Positions 44,210 through 53,060 of a DNA stretch of 64,000 bases are shown in pieces. Source of the stretch: Lachnospiraceae bacterium A4. Lineage in GTDB: Bacteria; Bacillota; Clostridia; Lachnospirales; Lachnospiraceae. Positions within the stretch are counted from its first letter, which is position 1. Every line of letters begins with the position of its first letter. The notes beneath the pieces were generated by a model, which did no database searches, had not been told where the DNA came from, and was given only the letters and a program-made list of their open reading frames with translations. Both the position numbers and the translations under genes were made by a program. The stretch is from positions 580,141 to 644,140 of the forward strand of contig KE159527.1 in NCBI GenBank assembly GCA_000403215.2. The letters are read 5' to 3'.

Positions 44210-45577
44210 TCATTCCCAGTTTTGTACATATGAACCTTTAGACTTTTCTATATATTTTTGTTGTATATTCTTTGCGCTATTTAACGCAATTGTAGTTTTT
44301 AATCCACAATTTTCGCAGATAAACTCTTTTCCCTGCCGTTTTCCCTCTGCCTTGCAAGAAGAACAGATTTTTCCTGTTCCTTTGGAATTGATCTCCACTA
44401 ATTCAATTGCATTGATCTGACACTTGTATGCTAATCGTTCCCTAATGTATCCACGAAAGTTTCGTGTCAGCTTGCGATTGTTTGATTTGGAATATAATTT
44501 AGTCTTATTTTTTGTGACCGGTTTGGTTATCACAATACAGGCAGGTTTTTCTATTCGAAACATTCGATTGATTTCCGCGTTGATATAATTCGTTGTCCTG
44601 CGCTTTTCTTTTTCCTTTTGACTGTCATACTTTCGTCTGCCAAGATTATTTGCCTCTATATTTTCAATCTTTTGTCGATTGCCGCTCTCAGCATTTTGTC
44701 TATATGACGTATAGATTCGGCGTCGTTCTTGATTTTTCTTTGCAAGCCGCTCTGTCTCTGGACTAGTCAATTCCGCAAGTGATACACCATATATATGCTC
44801 ATTGGATAACGTAAACATATCTTGATTTCCCATATGAATATACACGGTATTGGTATAATCTTGATGTTTCTTAATCTTTGCCTCAATCGGCACTGCAAGC
44901 GCAATGAAATCATCTTTAATATGAACCTGTATCTGCCTGTCAAAAGTACGAGTATCTTTTAATGGTATAGATATCCGTTTTCGCGGTATCCTGCACACGA
45001 TTCGCATCGCACCATCTTTGTAAGAATACCCATTTGGAGATATTCGAAATACATCGGCAGCATCCGTCTTGGGCTGTGTTAAATATCTTCGGGTCAGCCT
45101 GCACAGAAGATTGTTCAGCCGCTTCACATCAATATCAAGTTCAACTGCGTTTCTTGGCATCTCGTATTGCTGGCGATTTAAAACTGCTGCATAGACACTT
45201 CCCATTTTGAGCACTGTCCTAAGGTAGATTTTATCATCATCACTTAGGTTCTCGTTGGCTGTGATTTTTTCGCCAACTTTATTTTTGACAATGCTCCAAC
45301 TGCATTTGATATTTGTAACCGCATCGGCAATCGCAAGTTCGTAATAAACTGCTGGAAGATTGAGCTGTTCCCTCAGTCCACAGTAACGCATTTCGTTTAA
45401 GACTGTATAAACAGGTGTCAAGCTATTTATTTTTTTGACCCCTGAGTATCGCTCATACACGAAATTTTTAACTTTGCAACAATCTGCTGCGATTCCTCTT
45501 AGAAAGGTCATTGTCTCTTCCGGCAATGTTTCACTATACTGCCATACAATCTTTGTCATGGTACTGTTTGAAGGCAT
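44210..45577 (-). CDS. TnpB-family (IS200/IS605 OrfB) homologue lacking RuvC catalytic residues
   Basis: The 455 residues have the TnpB layout: N-terminal helical domain, a RuvC-like domain, and a zinc ribbon with Cys405, Cys408, Cys421 and Cys424. The three RuvC acidic residues are missing. At motif I the usual GIDLG is YIHMG (His248), followed by the normal MFTLSNE. At motif II the usual IEDL is ITKP (Thr351). At motif III the usual DxNAA is AxNSA (Ala431). The frame is complete with a proper AAAGGGTG site and ATG at 45577, which argues against random decay. There is no TnpA gene beside it. It fits a nuclease-dead, RNA-guided DNA-binding protein (TldR-like), function unproven. Confidence 0.8.
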   Translation of the reverse strand: MPSNSTMTKIVWQYSETLPEETMTFLRGIAADCCKVKNFVYERYSGVKKINSLTPVYTVLNEMRYCGLREQLNLPAVYYELAIADAVTNIKCSWSIVKNKVGEKITANENLSDDDKIYLRTVLKMGSVYAAVLNRQQYEMPRNAVELDIDVKRLNNLLCRLTRRYLTQPKTDAADVFRISPNGYSYKDGAMRIVCRIPRKRISIPLKDTRTFDRQIQVHIKDDFIALAVPIEAKIKKHQDYTNTVYIHMGNQDMFTLSNEHIYGVSLAELTSPETERLAKKNQERRRIYTSYRQNAESGNRQKIENIEANNLGRRKYDSQKEKEKRRTTNYINAEINRMFRIEKPACIVITKPVTKNKTKLYSKSNNRKLTRNFRGYIRERLAYKCQINAIELVEINSKGTGKICSSCKAEGKRQGKEFICENCGLKTTIALNSAKNIQQKYIEKSKGSYVQNWE

Positions 45578-45659
45578 TTTTCACACCCTTTTTGTTTTTT
45601 AACAGGTCTTACAATAGAACTTTTATGTTATATAGCCATGATTACTTTGGATTTTCTTA

Positions 45660-45677
45660 GATTTTCTTAATCTAAGA
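45660..45677. repeat. 18-bp inverted repeat, left copy
   Basis: GATTTTCTTAATCTAAGA; its exact reverse complement is at 46017-46034. A direct partial copy (GATTTTCTTA) lies immediately before it at 45650, and TTCTTAGATT/AATCTAAGAA forms a local 10-bp hairpin at 45654-45678. Confidence 0.8.
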
Positions 45678-45718
45678 AATATTACTTGAAATGAGGTATT
45701 TTAAAGAATTTATAATTG

Positions 45719-45820
45719 ATTTGACCCAGAATTTGACCCAGAATAGATCATTAGAATGTAGTATATACATTGTATTAGTGCCTTTTTTCTTTTTGGGAAT
45801 TTGACCCAGAATTTGACCCC
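45719..45820. repeat. Two pairs of 12-bp direct repeats (ATTTGACCCAGA)
   Basis: ATTTGACCCAGA occurs at 45719-45730 and 45731-45742, then at 45799-45810 followed by the partial ATTTGACCCC at 45811-45820. Spacing between pairs is 56 bases. They lie between the 18-bp inverted repeats. Spacers are absent within pairs, so this is not a CRISPR array; iterons or recombinase-binding sites are possible. Confidence 0.75.
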
Positions 45821-46016
45821 AAATTGATTGTATACACTAATTGATCCATAAAATAACCCAATTTCTTCCTTTTTATGATGTAATTCTGTATTAATTTTAT
45901 ATTTGTTTCTAAAAACATTTGCTATTTGGGTTAATTTGTGATAGACTAATGTCGATATAAAGTTATGTAAAGATAAAAAATACAAATTTTATACACAATA
46001 GTTCTTATGAATAGTA

Positions 46017-46034
46017 TCTTAGATTAAGAAAATC
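46017..46034. repeat. 18-bp inverted repeat, right copy
   Basis: TCTTAGATTAAGAAAATC, exact reverse complement of 45660-45677. Confidence 0.8.
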
Positions 46035-46250
46035 TACGATAAAAATATAGTATGTTCAATGTTGTAATATCTCTATTTATTCTTTCACCAACAACTGATA
46101 TAAAGTATAATATATTCATATTTTACACCACTTTTTTCAATAATTTACTCAATTCATTATATTTTCAATCTTTTTTCATACCAAAAGAATAAATTCCTGA
46201 ATGTAATTGTAGCTAATCCTGAATTAAGTTATCCCTAAATACAAATTAAA

Positions 46251-46333
46251 ACTGTCGAAAAATGAAATCTACTTCCAATATCTTGTTGTACGCTCAAACA
46301 ACATATTAGAAAATTAATTCACTTTCCGACAGT
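46251..46333 (-). repeat. Imperfect 83-base hairpin downstream of purL
   Basis: The arms ACTGTCGAAAAATGAA and TTCACTTTCCGACAGT pair at 14 of 16 positions. An inner stem (AATATCTTGTTG with AACAACATATT) strengthens the fold. On the minus strand it lies about 30 bases after the purL stop and is followed by TTTTAATTT, so it may act as a terminator or be a small repeat element. Confidence 0.5.
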
Positions 46334-46360
46334 CTTGTAATTTTTTCAAAAAATTAAATT

Positions 46361-49300
46361 TTATTTAAAATACAGAACCCCAGCTTCAAAAATCTTCAAA
46401 TCCTGTTCCCCATAGATATTCATGGCTACGCCATCTCCGCGGCGCTCCACGTGTGCCATCTTGCCAAGGCATCTTCCGTCAGGGGAGGTGATTCCTTCGA
46501 TTGCGGCGTAGGAGCCGTTCACGTTCCACTCCTCGTCCATGGAGATATTGCCGTTAAAATCAGCATACTGTGTCGCAACCTGTCCGTTTGCAAGAAGCTT
46601 GTCAATCCACTCCTGCGGCGCCACAAATCTTCCCTCACCGTGGGAAGCTGGTGTCACATAGGTCTTGCCAAGCTCAGCGAGCTGCAGCCATGGCGACTTG
46701 TTTGTGACAACTTTTGTGTAGACCATCTTGGAAATATGACGGTTGATGGTGTTGTAGGTAAGCGTAGGGGAATCTTCCTTCTGCCCGACTACCTCACCAT
46801 AAGGCACCAGCCCCAGCTTGATCATCGCCTGAAAGCCGTTACAGATACCGAGTGCAAGACCGTCCCTTTCATTCAACAGCTTGTTGACTGCCTCCTTCAT
46901 CTTTGCATTCTGAAATGCTGTCGCAAAGAACTTCGCGCTTCCGTCCGGCTCATCGCCTGCTGAGAAACCGCCCGGGAACATGATAATCTGTGCCTGTGCG
47001 ATTGCTTTCGTAAACGCGTCAACAGAATCCCTGATATCCTCCGCCGACAGATTGCGGAATACTTTTGTCACGACATTGGCACCCGCGCGCTCAAATGCGA
47101 TGGTAGAATCATACTCGCAGTTTGTACCGGGGAATACCGGTATGAATACCGTCGGTTTTGCCACTTTGTTTTTGCATACATAAATGTCTTTGGTGTCGTA
47201 GAGTTTTGTCTCGATTGCATCTGTGCCTTTTACCGCCTTCGTCGGGAATACTTTTTCAAGCTTTGATGTCCATGCCTTCAATGCCTCTTCCATCGACACG
47301 GTTGTATCTTTGTACACAAAGCCCTCGTTCTCTGCGCGCACTGCAGCCACCGTTCTGTACGCCGAGCCGCCTGCCTCAAGCGCCGAAAGCCTGCTTGACG
47401 GCACTTCGGCGATGATGCTTCCTGTCTCATTCGCAAACAATGCTTTTGCGTCAAGTGCGCTGTCAAATTCCACGCCCATTTTGTTGCCAAATGCCATTTT
47501 CGCCGCAGCTGCCACAATACCCTTGGAGTCAAGTGCATAAGCCGCGACAATCACCCTGTCGGCGATCAGCTTCGCAACGCTGCTGTACAGTTTCATAACG
47601 TTCTCATAATCAGGGAGGTCATACGCATTTTTCGGCAGATCAAACACAACGAGTTTGTCCCCTGCATTTTTTAACTCTGGCGTAATGATATCCTGCTGCT
47701 TCGCAACATCAACGGCAAAGGAAACGAGTGTGGGCGGCACGTCAATCTTATTGAATGTGCCTGACATGGAATCCTTACCGCCAATCGAGGGCAGTCCGTA
47801 GCCAATCTGTGCGTCATATGCGCCGAGCAGCGCCGCAAACGGCTGGCTCCAGCGAGCATCTTCCTCTGTCATGCGCCTGAAATATTCCTGAAAGGTAAAA
47901 CGAATCTTAGTGAAGTCTCCGCCTGCTGCCACAATCTTTGCCATGGATTCCGTCACGGCATACACAGCACCGTGATATGGGCTCCAGCTCGACAGATATG
48001 GGTCGAAACCGTGCGCCATCATTGTCACGGTATCCGTCTTTCCCTTTAAAACAGGGAGCTTTGCCACCATCGCCTGTGTCTCTGTGAGCTGGTACTTTCC
48101 ACCGTAAGGCATGAACACACTGCCTGCCCCGATGGACGCGTCAAACATTTCCACCAGACCTTTCTGTGAGCAGACATTGAGGTCATTTAATGTGGCAAGA
48201 ACTGCTTCCTTGACGTCATTCTTTTCGAGCGCCTCCGCAACCTTTTTGACTGCTGTCTTATGAAAATAGTTGTCCTCTTTTACAGGCGTTTCCACGAATA
48301 CACCCGTCTCCTGATGCGCGCCGTTTGTGTCGAGAAAGGCTCTCGCGATATCCACAACCTTGCTGCCGCGCCACTTTAATACCAGTCTTGGCTCCTCGGT
48401 GACAACCGCAACCTTCACGGCCTCCAGATTCTCCTCGGCAGCATACGCAAGGAACTGGTCAGCATCTTTCGGGTCCACAACGACTGCCATTCTCTCCTGC
48501 GACTCGGAGATGGCAAGCTCTGTCCCATCAAGACCAGCATATTTTTTCGGCACTTTGTCCATGTCCACGACAAGACCGTCCGCAAGTTCTCCGATTGCAA
48601 CAGACACGCCGCCTGCGCCAAAGTCGTTGCACTTCTTGATGATTTTGCTGACCTCGGGTCTGCGGAACAGACGCTGTAATTTGCGCTCTGTCGGCGCATT
48701 TCCCTTCTGAACCTCTGCGCCGCAGGTCGTGAGGGACGCCGTTGTGTGCACCTTGGAGGAACCCGTCGCACCGCCGCAGCCGTCGCGCCCTGTCCGTCCG
48801 CCGAGCAGGATAATGATATCGCCGGGGTCTGAATTTTCACGGATAACGCCTGCACGCGGCGCTGCTGCCATCACCGCACCGATTTCCATTCGCTTTGCCA
48901 CATAGTTTGGATGGTAGACTTCCTTGACAAATCCCGTTGCAAGCCCAATCTGGTTGCCGTAGGACGAATAGCCGCTCGCCGCGCCGCGCACCAGCTTTTT
49001 CTGGGAAAGCTTGCCCCGCATAGTGTTCTCAACGGGCACTGTCGGGTCTGCCGCGCCTGTGACACGCATCGCCTGATAGACATAAGTACGGCCGGAAAGA
49101 GGGTCACGGATGGCTCCGCCAAGGCAGGTTGCCGCGCCGCCGAACGGCTCGATTTCCGTCGGGTGGTTATGTGTCTCGTTCTTGAAGTTTACAAGCCATT
49201 CCTCTGTGATGACGCCCTTTCCGTCCTCCTTGTCAATCTCCACCGGCACGACAATCGAGCAGGCGTTTATCTCGTCCGACTTTTCCATGTCCTCGAGCTT

Positions 49301-50170
49301 GCCGTCCTTTTTAAGCTTGCGCATCGCCATGAGCGCTAAATCCATCAGACAGACATATTTGTCCTTTCTGCCTGCGAAAATTTCCTCGCGGACAGCAAGA
49401 TAATTTTCATAGGTTGTCCTGATTGGCGCTGTATAATAACCGTCCTCAAACGACACCTCCTTCAACTCCGTAGAAAACGTCGTATGGCGGCAATGGTCGG
49501 ACCAATAGGTGTCAAGCACTCTGACTTCCGTGACCGTCGGGTCTCTGTGCTCCTCATTCTTAAAATAATTCTGAATGTGCTGGAAATCCTTGAAGGTCAT
49601 GGCAAGTCCAAGCGAGCCGTAAAGCTCACTAAGCGCATCCTCGTCCATATCCGCAAATCCATCAAAACTTCCTACATCGGCAGGTTCCTCAAAAGACTGC
49701 ACCAGCGTCTCCGGCTTCTCAAGCCCTGTTTCCCGGGAATCTACAGGATTGATGCAGTAACTTTTGATCTTGTCAAACTCACTGTCCGAAATGGTTCCAA
49801 TCAGCAGATAGGTGACGGCTGTCTTGATGATCGGCTGCTCGTCCTCCTTTAAAAACTGCACGCACTGCACTGCGGAATCCGCCCTCTGGTCGAACTGCCC
49901 CGGCAGAAACTCCACTGAAAAACAACGGGCGTTTTCCGGCATTTCAATGCGTTCCATATATAAGTCATCAACAGGCGGCTCTGAAAATACACTGCTGCAA
50001 GCCTTCTCAAATATGGCATCTGATATGTTCTCCACATCATAACGGATGAAAATTCTAACTTTTTTCAGCCCGGCAATGCCCAGATAGCCCTTCAGTTCCT
50101 CCTCAAGTTCCCTCGCCTTCACGGCAAAGGATTCCTTTTTTTCCACGTAAATACGTTTCACTTTTCCCAT
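46361..50170 (-). CDS. purL: Phosphoribosylformylglycinamidine synthase, single-chain
   Basis: This enzyme makes FGAM from FGAR, glutamine and ATP in purine synthesis. The large one-chain form is shown by VLDTYWSDHCRHTTF, VNFKNETHNHPTEIEPFGGA (ATP/metal site), ATCLGGAIRDPLSGR, and a C-terminal glutamine amidotransferase with PGTNCEYDS, MFPGGFSAGDEPDGSA, LALGICNGFQAMIKLGL (nucleophilic cysteine) and SHGEGRF. The length, about 1270 residues, is normal. The start at 50170 has GGAGG nine bases upstream (the frame opens at 50215). A promoter lies at 50221-50248. It is monocistronic here, bounded by a repeat-rich region downstream. Confidence 0.96.
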   Translation of the reverse strand: MGKVKRIYVEKKESFAVKARELEEELKGYLGIAGLKKVRIFIRYDVENISDAIFEKACSSVFSEPPVDDLYMERIEMPENARCFSVEFLPGQFDQRADSAVQCVQFLKEDEQPIIKTAVTYLLIGTISDSEFDKIKSYCINPVDSRETGLEKPETLVQSFEEPADVGSFDGFADMDEDALSELYGSLGLAMTFKDFQHIQNYFKNEEHRDPTVTEVRVLDTYWSDHCRHTTFSTELKEVSFEDGYYTAPIRTTYENYLAVREEIFAGRKDKYVCLMDLALMAMRKLKKDGKLEDMEKSDEINACSIVVPVEIDKEDGKGVITEEWLVNFKNETHNHPTEIEPFGGAATCLGGAIRDPLSGRTYVYQAMRVTGAADPTVPVENTMRGKLSQKKLVRGAASGYSSYGNQIGLATGFVKEVYHPNYVAKRMEIGAVMAAAPRAGVIRENSDPGDIIILLGGRTGRDGCGGATGSSKVHTTASLTTCGAEVQKGNAPTERKLQRLFRRPEVSKIIKKCNDFGAGGVSVAIGELADGLVVDMDKVPKKYAGLDGTELAISESQERMAVVVDPKDADQFLAYAAEENLEAVKVAVVTEEPRLVLKWRGSKVVDIARAFLDTNGAHQETGVFVETPVKEDNYFHKTAVKKVAEALEKNDVKEAVLATLNDLNVCSQKGLVEMFDASIGAGSVFMPYGGKYQLTETQAMVAKLPVLKGKTDTVTMMAHGFDPYLSSWSPYHGAVYAVTESMAKIVAAGGDFTKIRFTFQEYFRRMTEEDARWSQPFAALLGAYDAQIGYGLPSIGGKDSMSGTFNKIDVPPTLVSFAVDVAKQQDIITPELKNAGDKLVVFDLPKNAYDLPDYENVMKLYSSVAKLIADRVIVAAYALDSKGIVAAAAKMAFGNKMGVEFDSALDAKALFANETGSIIAEVPSSRLSALEAGGSAYRTVAAVRAENEGFVYKDTTVSMEEALKAWTSKLEKVFPTKAVKGTDAIETKLYDTKDIYVCKNKVAKPTVFIPVFPGTNCEYDSTIAFERAGANVVTKVFRNLSAEDIRDSVDAFTKAIAQAQIIMFPGGFSAGDEPDGSAKFFATAFQNAKMKEAVNKLLNERDGLALGICNGFQAMIKLGLVPYGEVVGQKEDSPTLTYNTINRHISKMVYTKVVTNKSPWLQLAELGKTYVTPASHGEGRFVAPQEWIDKLLANGQVATQYADFNGNISMDEEWNVNGSYAAIEGITSPDGRCLGKMAHVERRGDGVAMNIYGEQDLKIFEAGVLYFK

Positions 50171-50220
50171 TTTCTGAGTCCTCCGTAAATTTTTAATATG
50201 TAGTAATGATTTCACTTTTC

Positions 50221-50248
50221 ATTATAACGGATTCGTCATATTTTTCAA
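50221..50248 (-). promoter_or_regulatory. Promoter of purL
   Basis: On the minus strand TTGAAA (50248-50243) is followed after 16 bases by TATAAT (50226-50221). Transcription would begin near 50213, some 40 bases before the ATG at 50170. Confidence 0.65.
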
Positions 50249-50356
50249 CATATAATCCGCAGAATTTCAACTCCTTTTCCGCAACAGATAAAAATCCTGA
50301 ACGGTCCATAGCATGAACTTTCATACTGCTATCATAATTTTGATTAGCAAGCATCC

Positions 50357-50385
50357 TTGACAATTTTAATACTATATAGTATTAT
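50357..50385 (+). promoter_or_regulatory. Promoter of the MarR-flavin reductase operon
   Basis: TTGACA (50357-50362), 17-base spacer, TATTAT (50380-50385). This is close to the sigma-A consensus. It is followed by AGGAGG at 50393-50398, so the leader is very short. Confidence 0.8.
50368..50383. promoter_or_regulatory. Perfect 16-bp palindrome, probable MarR operator
   Basis: AATACTATATAGTATT is its own reverse complement and overlaps the spacer and -10 of the promoter that drives the MarR gene. MarR proteins bind such palindromes as dimers and typically repress their own operon. Confidence 0.75.
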
Positions 50386-50407
50386 CTTATATAGGAGGTG
50401 ATGTAAA

Positions 50408-50839
50408 ATAGAAACTCAGGCAGGTTTTTTGATTACTCAGATCAAACAAATCGGAGGGAGAGTATTTGACAAAATACTACAGAAGGAAAACATAAAGGAA
50501 TTTAACGGTGCGCAGGGTAAAATCCTATACGTTTTGTGGCAGCATGACCACATCTCCATCATAGAACTGTCAAGACTTACGGGGCTTGCAAATACCACGC
50601 TTACAAGCATGCTTGACAGAATGGAGGAATCAGGGCTTTTACGCCGTCTGCCTGACCCTCAGGACAGGCGCAAAAACCTTATTGCGCTGACCCAAAAGGC
50701 ACAACAGCTCAAGGAAAGTTACGACAAGGTTTCCTTGGAGATGCACGAAATATACTTCAAAAATTTCAGCCCGGAGGAGATTGTGGCATTTGAAACCTAT
50801 CTGCGCAGGGTGCTGGAAAATGTTAAGGAGGAATTATAA
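50408..50839 (+). CDS. MarR-family transcriptional regulator with probable ATA start codon
   Basis: The winged-helix motifs are clear: NGAQGKILYVLWQHDHISI, ELSRLTGLANTTLTSMLDRM (recognition helix) and GLLRRLPDPQDRRKNLIALT (wing). The only in-frame standard start is a TTG at 50429 without a ribosome binding site. AGGAGG sits exactly nine bases before an ATA at 50408, and translation from there gives ETQAGFLITQIKQI, the expected MarR N-terminus. So either ATA is used inefficiently or an ATG was lost. The gene overlaps the flavin reductase gene and presumably represses both through the palindrome in its promoter. Confidence 0.85.
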   Translation: METQAGFLITQIKQIGGRVFDKILQKENIKEFNGAQGKILYVLWQHDHISIIELSRLTGLANTTLTSMLDRMEESGLLRRLPDPQDRRKNLIALTQKAQQLKESYDKVSLEMHEIYFKNFSPEEIVAFETYLRRVLENVKEEL

Positions 50840-51417
50840 TGACTAAGAAATCAAGACAAGCAACAAACGATTTTTGCCCGCAAACGCTGTTTTTATATGG
50901 TACATACAAGGAGAACAAGACGCCCGACTTCGGGCTGTTCTGCTGGTTCAGCTATTGCTGGGATAACGAACTTTGTGTAATGATGTGTATCGACGGAGAA
51001 AAACTGACCAAGGACAGGATCAAGGCAGGCAATGTCTTTTCAGCAAATCTTGTCACTGAAAAGCTGCTTCCCATGGCAGACTACCTTGGAAACAAATCAG
51101 GATATGATGCGGATAAAATGAATTTTCATGCCGACATTGGCAAAGGCGAAATTTTGGACGTTCCTATCCTAATGGAAAGTCCCGTTAATTATGAATTGGA
51201 AGTCACACAGCGTATTCCCTTCGGCGAAGGAGAGGTCTTTTTGTGCCGAATACGAAACGTACTTTACAGCGAAGAACTTACAGACCAACAAATATCTGTC
51301 GGCGAACGTTTGAAAAACATCGCCCCCATCTCAACTACGTGCAATACATACTTTTCTTATACCGGAGAAGTTCTTGGCAGTTGGGGTGAACCCGGAAAGA
51401 CTTTTTTAAAGCATTAG
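50839..51417 (+). CDS. Flavin reductase-like domain protein
   Basis: The 192-residue protein resembles the flavin reductase-like (FMN-binding split-barrel) family: NELCVMMCIDGEKL, RIKAGNVFSANLVTEKLLPMADYLG and a later ESPVNYELEVTQRIPFGEGEVFLCRI, where family members bind FMN and form the dimer. Such proteins reduce flavin with NAD(P)H or act as flavoproteins in detoxification. AAGGAGG precedes the ATG, which overlaps the MarR stop. The MarR pairing suggests induction by a small aromatic or oxidising compound (inference). Confidence 0.78.
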   Translation: MTKKSRQATNDFCPQTLFLYGTYKENKTPDFGLFCWFSYCWDNELCVMMCIDGEKLTKDRIKAGNVFSANLVTEKLLPMADYLGNKSGYDADKMNFHADIGKGEILDVPILMESPVNYELEVTQRIPFGEGEVFLCRIRNVLYSEELTDQQISVGERLKNIAPISTTCNTYFSYTGEVLGSWGEPGKTFLKH

Positions 51418-51446
51418 AGGGACGAACTTTGCGCCCCTCTCTTTTC
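51416..51446 (+). terminator. Terminator after the MarR-flavin reductase operon
   Basis: AGAGGG and CCCTCT pair around a 13-base loop and are followed by CTTTTC. The stem begins at the stop codon of the flavin reductase gene. Short T run, so moderate strength. Confidence 0.5.
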
Positions 51447-51543
51447 TGCGAGCGGAAACAGCCACGGGTTGTTAGAAGTACTTCTCACACTACCCCTGTT
51501 GCGGCAAGCACTCTGATCAAGATGTTGAACACTCTGAATTTCA

Positions 51544-52933
51544 CTATACCACCGCCTCTACAATGGTCTTTGTTCCAAGGACAATTTCCCTCACGCCAGT
51601 CTCTTTCTTTTTGTTGAAATTAAAACTCAGCAGATACCCTTTGTCTTTATGGTAATAGTCCAAATATTCCGCAAGCTGTCTCTCGCCCCTCTCGTTGTAC
51701 TCATTTCCGTGCCAGATTTTGAGTTCGATAATAAACTGCTCGCCAAGGTAATCCACGATGATGTCAGTGCGCCGCTCGTCCCGCGTCTGTGCCTCAATGT
51801 AATAGTTCCCTGTTCCGTTGATAATCGGTCTTAAATACAGCAGGAAGATTTTGCGTCCAAACTTCTCTATGAAGTTCATGTTCTCATTTCCATAGATTTC
51901 ATAAAAATGTTCCACAAATTTCTTCATCACCTCGTCCATATCAAGCATTCCGTCATGGATAAAATAGCACTTATCCCGCTTTGCCTTGTTTCCAATTGCG
52001 CTTGACAGTTCTTCCTCAGACAAAAAGTAATTGTACAGGCACATTTCAAAAATGCGGTTTACAATCTGAACTTTGCCGTCTCTGTCCACAGCATAACCAA
52101 ACATGCATGCAAGATTCATTTCTTTTGTATACGGAAATATATTTGCAGATTGATGAGACAAGCACAGGATAGCCAGATGTGTACTGGTATATCTTTTCTG
52201 CCATTTTGTGAATGTCCATTCCTGTGTGATAGTCCGCTTCATACTCTGCCAGCATAGCAGCAATCTGGTTTGTGGAAAAGCTCATATCAATCTTGAACTT
52301 TGCCGCAATATTCCACGGGCTGCTGTACTGGTGTTCTGATTCGGGGCGCAATTTTAGTTTCAGATTTTTGATATCGTAAACGCCTGCAAGAATTACGGAA
52401 TGGAAGATTGGCGTATCATCACGGTTTAAGTAATATTTTCTAAGAAGTGCCAGAAACTCAACAAACACCTGATTATTGCTGGCGCTGTCAACTTCATCTA
52501 TCATTAAAACAATGGGACGCGGGCTGCTTGCGCACAGGCTGCTAAGACGGTCAAATAAATCATTTAAGCTGCTGTCTCTTTTTTCGATCAACTCAGTCAG
52601 TGGTTTTCGTAATTCTTCTATATCATTTAACCCACTGGTTTTGGACGACCTTATAAACACTTTTGCAAACTCACGCGTAAAAATATAGGTATCTGCAAAT
52701 TCCTCTGTTCCAAGTTCTTGAAAATCCATCGACACCACAATGTACTCTTCCGACAGATATTTTTTAAGGCTTCTCAATGTTGTTGTCTTTCCATATTGGC
52801 GTCCCCTGTTGATGACAAAATAGCTGCCGTAATCTATATAGTCTTCCTTTATCTTTTTTAACCTGTCATCCAGCCGAACCATATAATGTCTCTCCGGGCT
52901 GCATAAACCTGTTATGTTAAATCTGCGTCTCAT
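51544..52933 (-). pseudogene. AAA-ATPase-like / PD-(D/E)XK nuclease-domain protein, frameshifted with internal loss
   Basis: The upstream frame (52933-52046) gives an AAA-ATPase_like protein: YFVINRGRQYGKTTTL (Walker A), PIVLMIDEVDS (Walker B), SVILAGVYDIKNLKLKL, YQYTSGYPVLVSSIC. The second frame (to 51544) gives the C-terminal nuclease-like domain: FGYAVDRDGKVQIVNRIFEM and RRTDIIVDYLGEQFIIELKI. The frames change near 52100-52150, and the roughly 60-residue linker that normally separates these parts is missing, so both a deletion and a frameshift occurred. These proteins are common in multi-copy in gut Clostridia and Bacteroidetes, with unknown role. Confidence 0.75.
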
Positions 52934-53060
52934 TCTCTTGAACCTCCTGCAAACCAGCGCCTCCCTGCAACAATTTACTGCCTTTATAATCTATATTGGT
53001 ATTGATAGCCTAACCATATCAGATAAGTTACTTTTAACACACGCGCCTAAGTAGTGAAAA

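Larger units (their letters stand above)
45578..46360. other. AT-rich intergenic region with inverted and direct repeats
   Basis: About 780 bases lie between the TnpB-like gene and purL. I see no convincing gene; a 91-codon frame here is mostly repeat translation. It holds an 18-bp perfect inverted repeat pair 375 bases apart, two pairs of 12-bp direct repeats, and an 83-base imperfect hairpin next to the purL end, listed separately. Confidence 0.6.

Noticed and set aside
44210-45577. Active IS200/IS605 transposon
   Set aside because: No TnpA gene, no recognisable left and right ends, and the TnpB-like protein lacks all catalytic residues.
45719-45820. Possible CRISPR array
   Set aside because: Only two adjacent pairs of 12-bp repeats without regular spacers and no cas genes.
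45710-45985. 91-codon frame between the TnpB-like gene and purL
   Set aside because: It is mostly the translation of direct repeats (WVKF and SGSN pairs), has no ribosome binding site and no recognisable domain.
46451-49852. Several plus-strand frames opposite purL
   Set aside because: They are shadows in a GC-richer gene; none has domain features or a start site.
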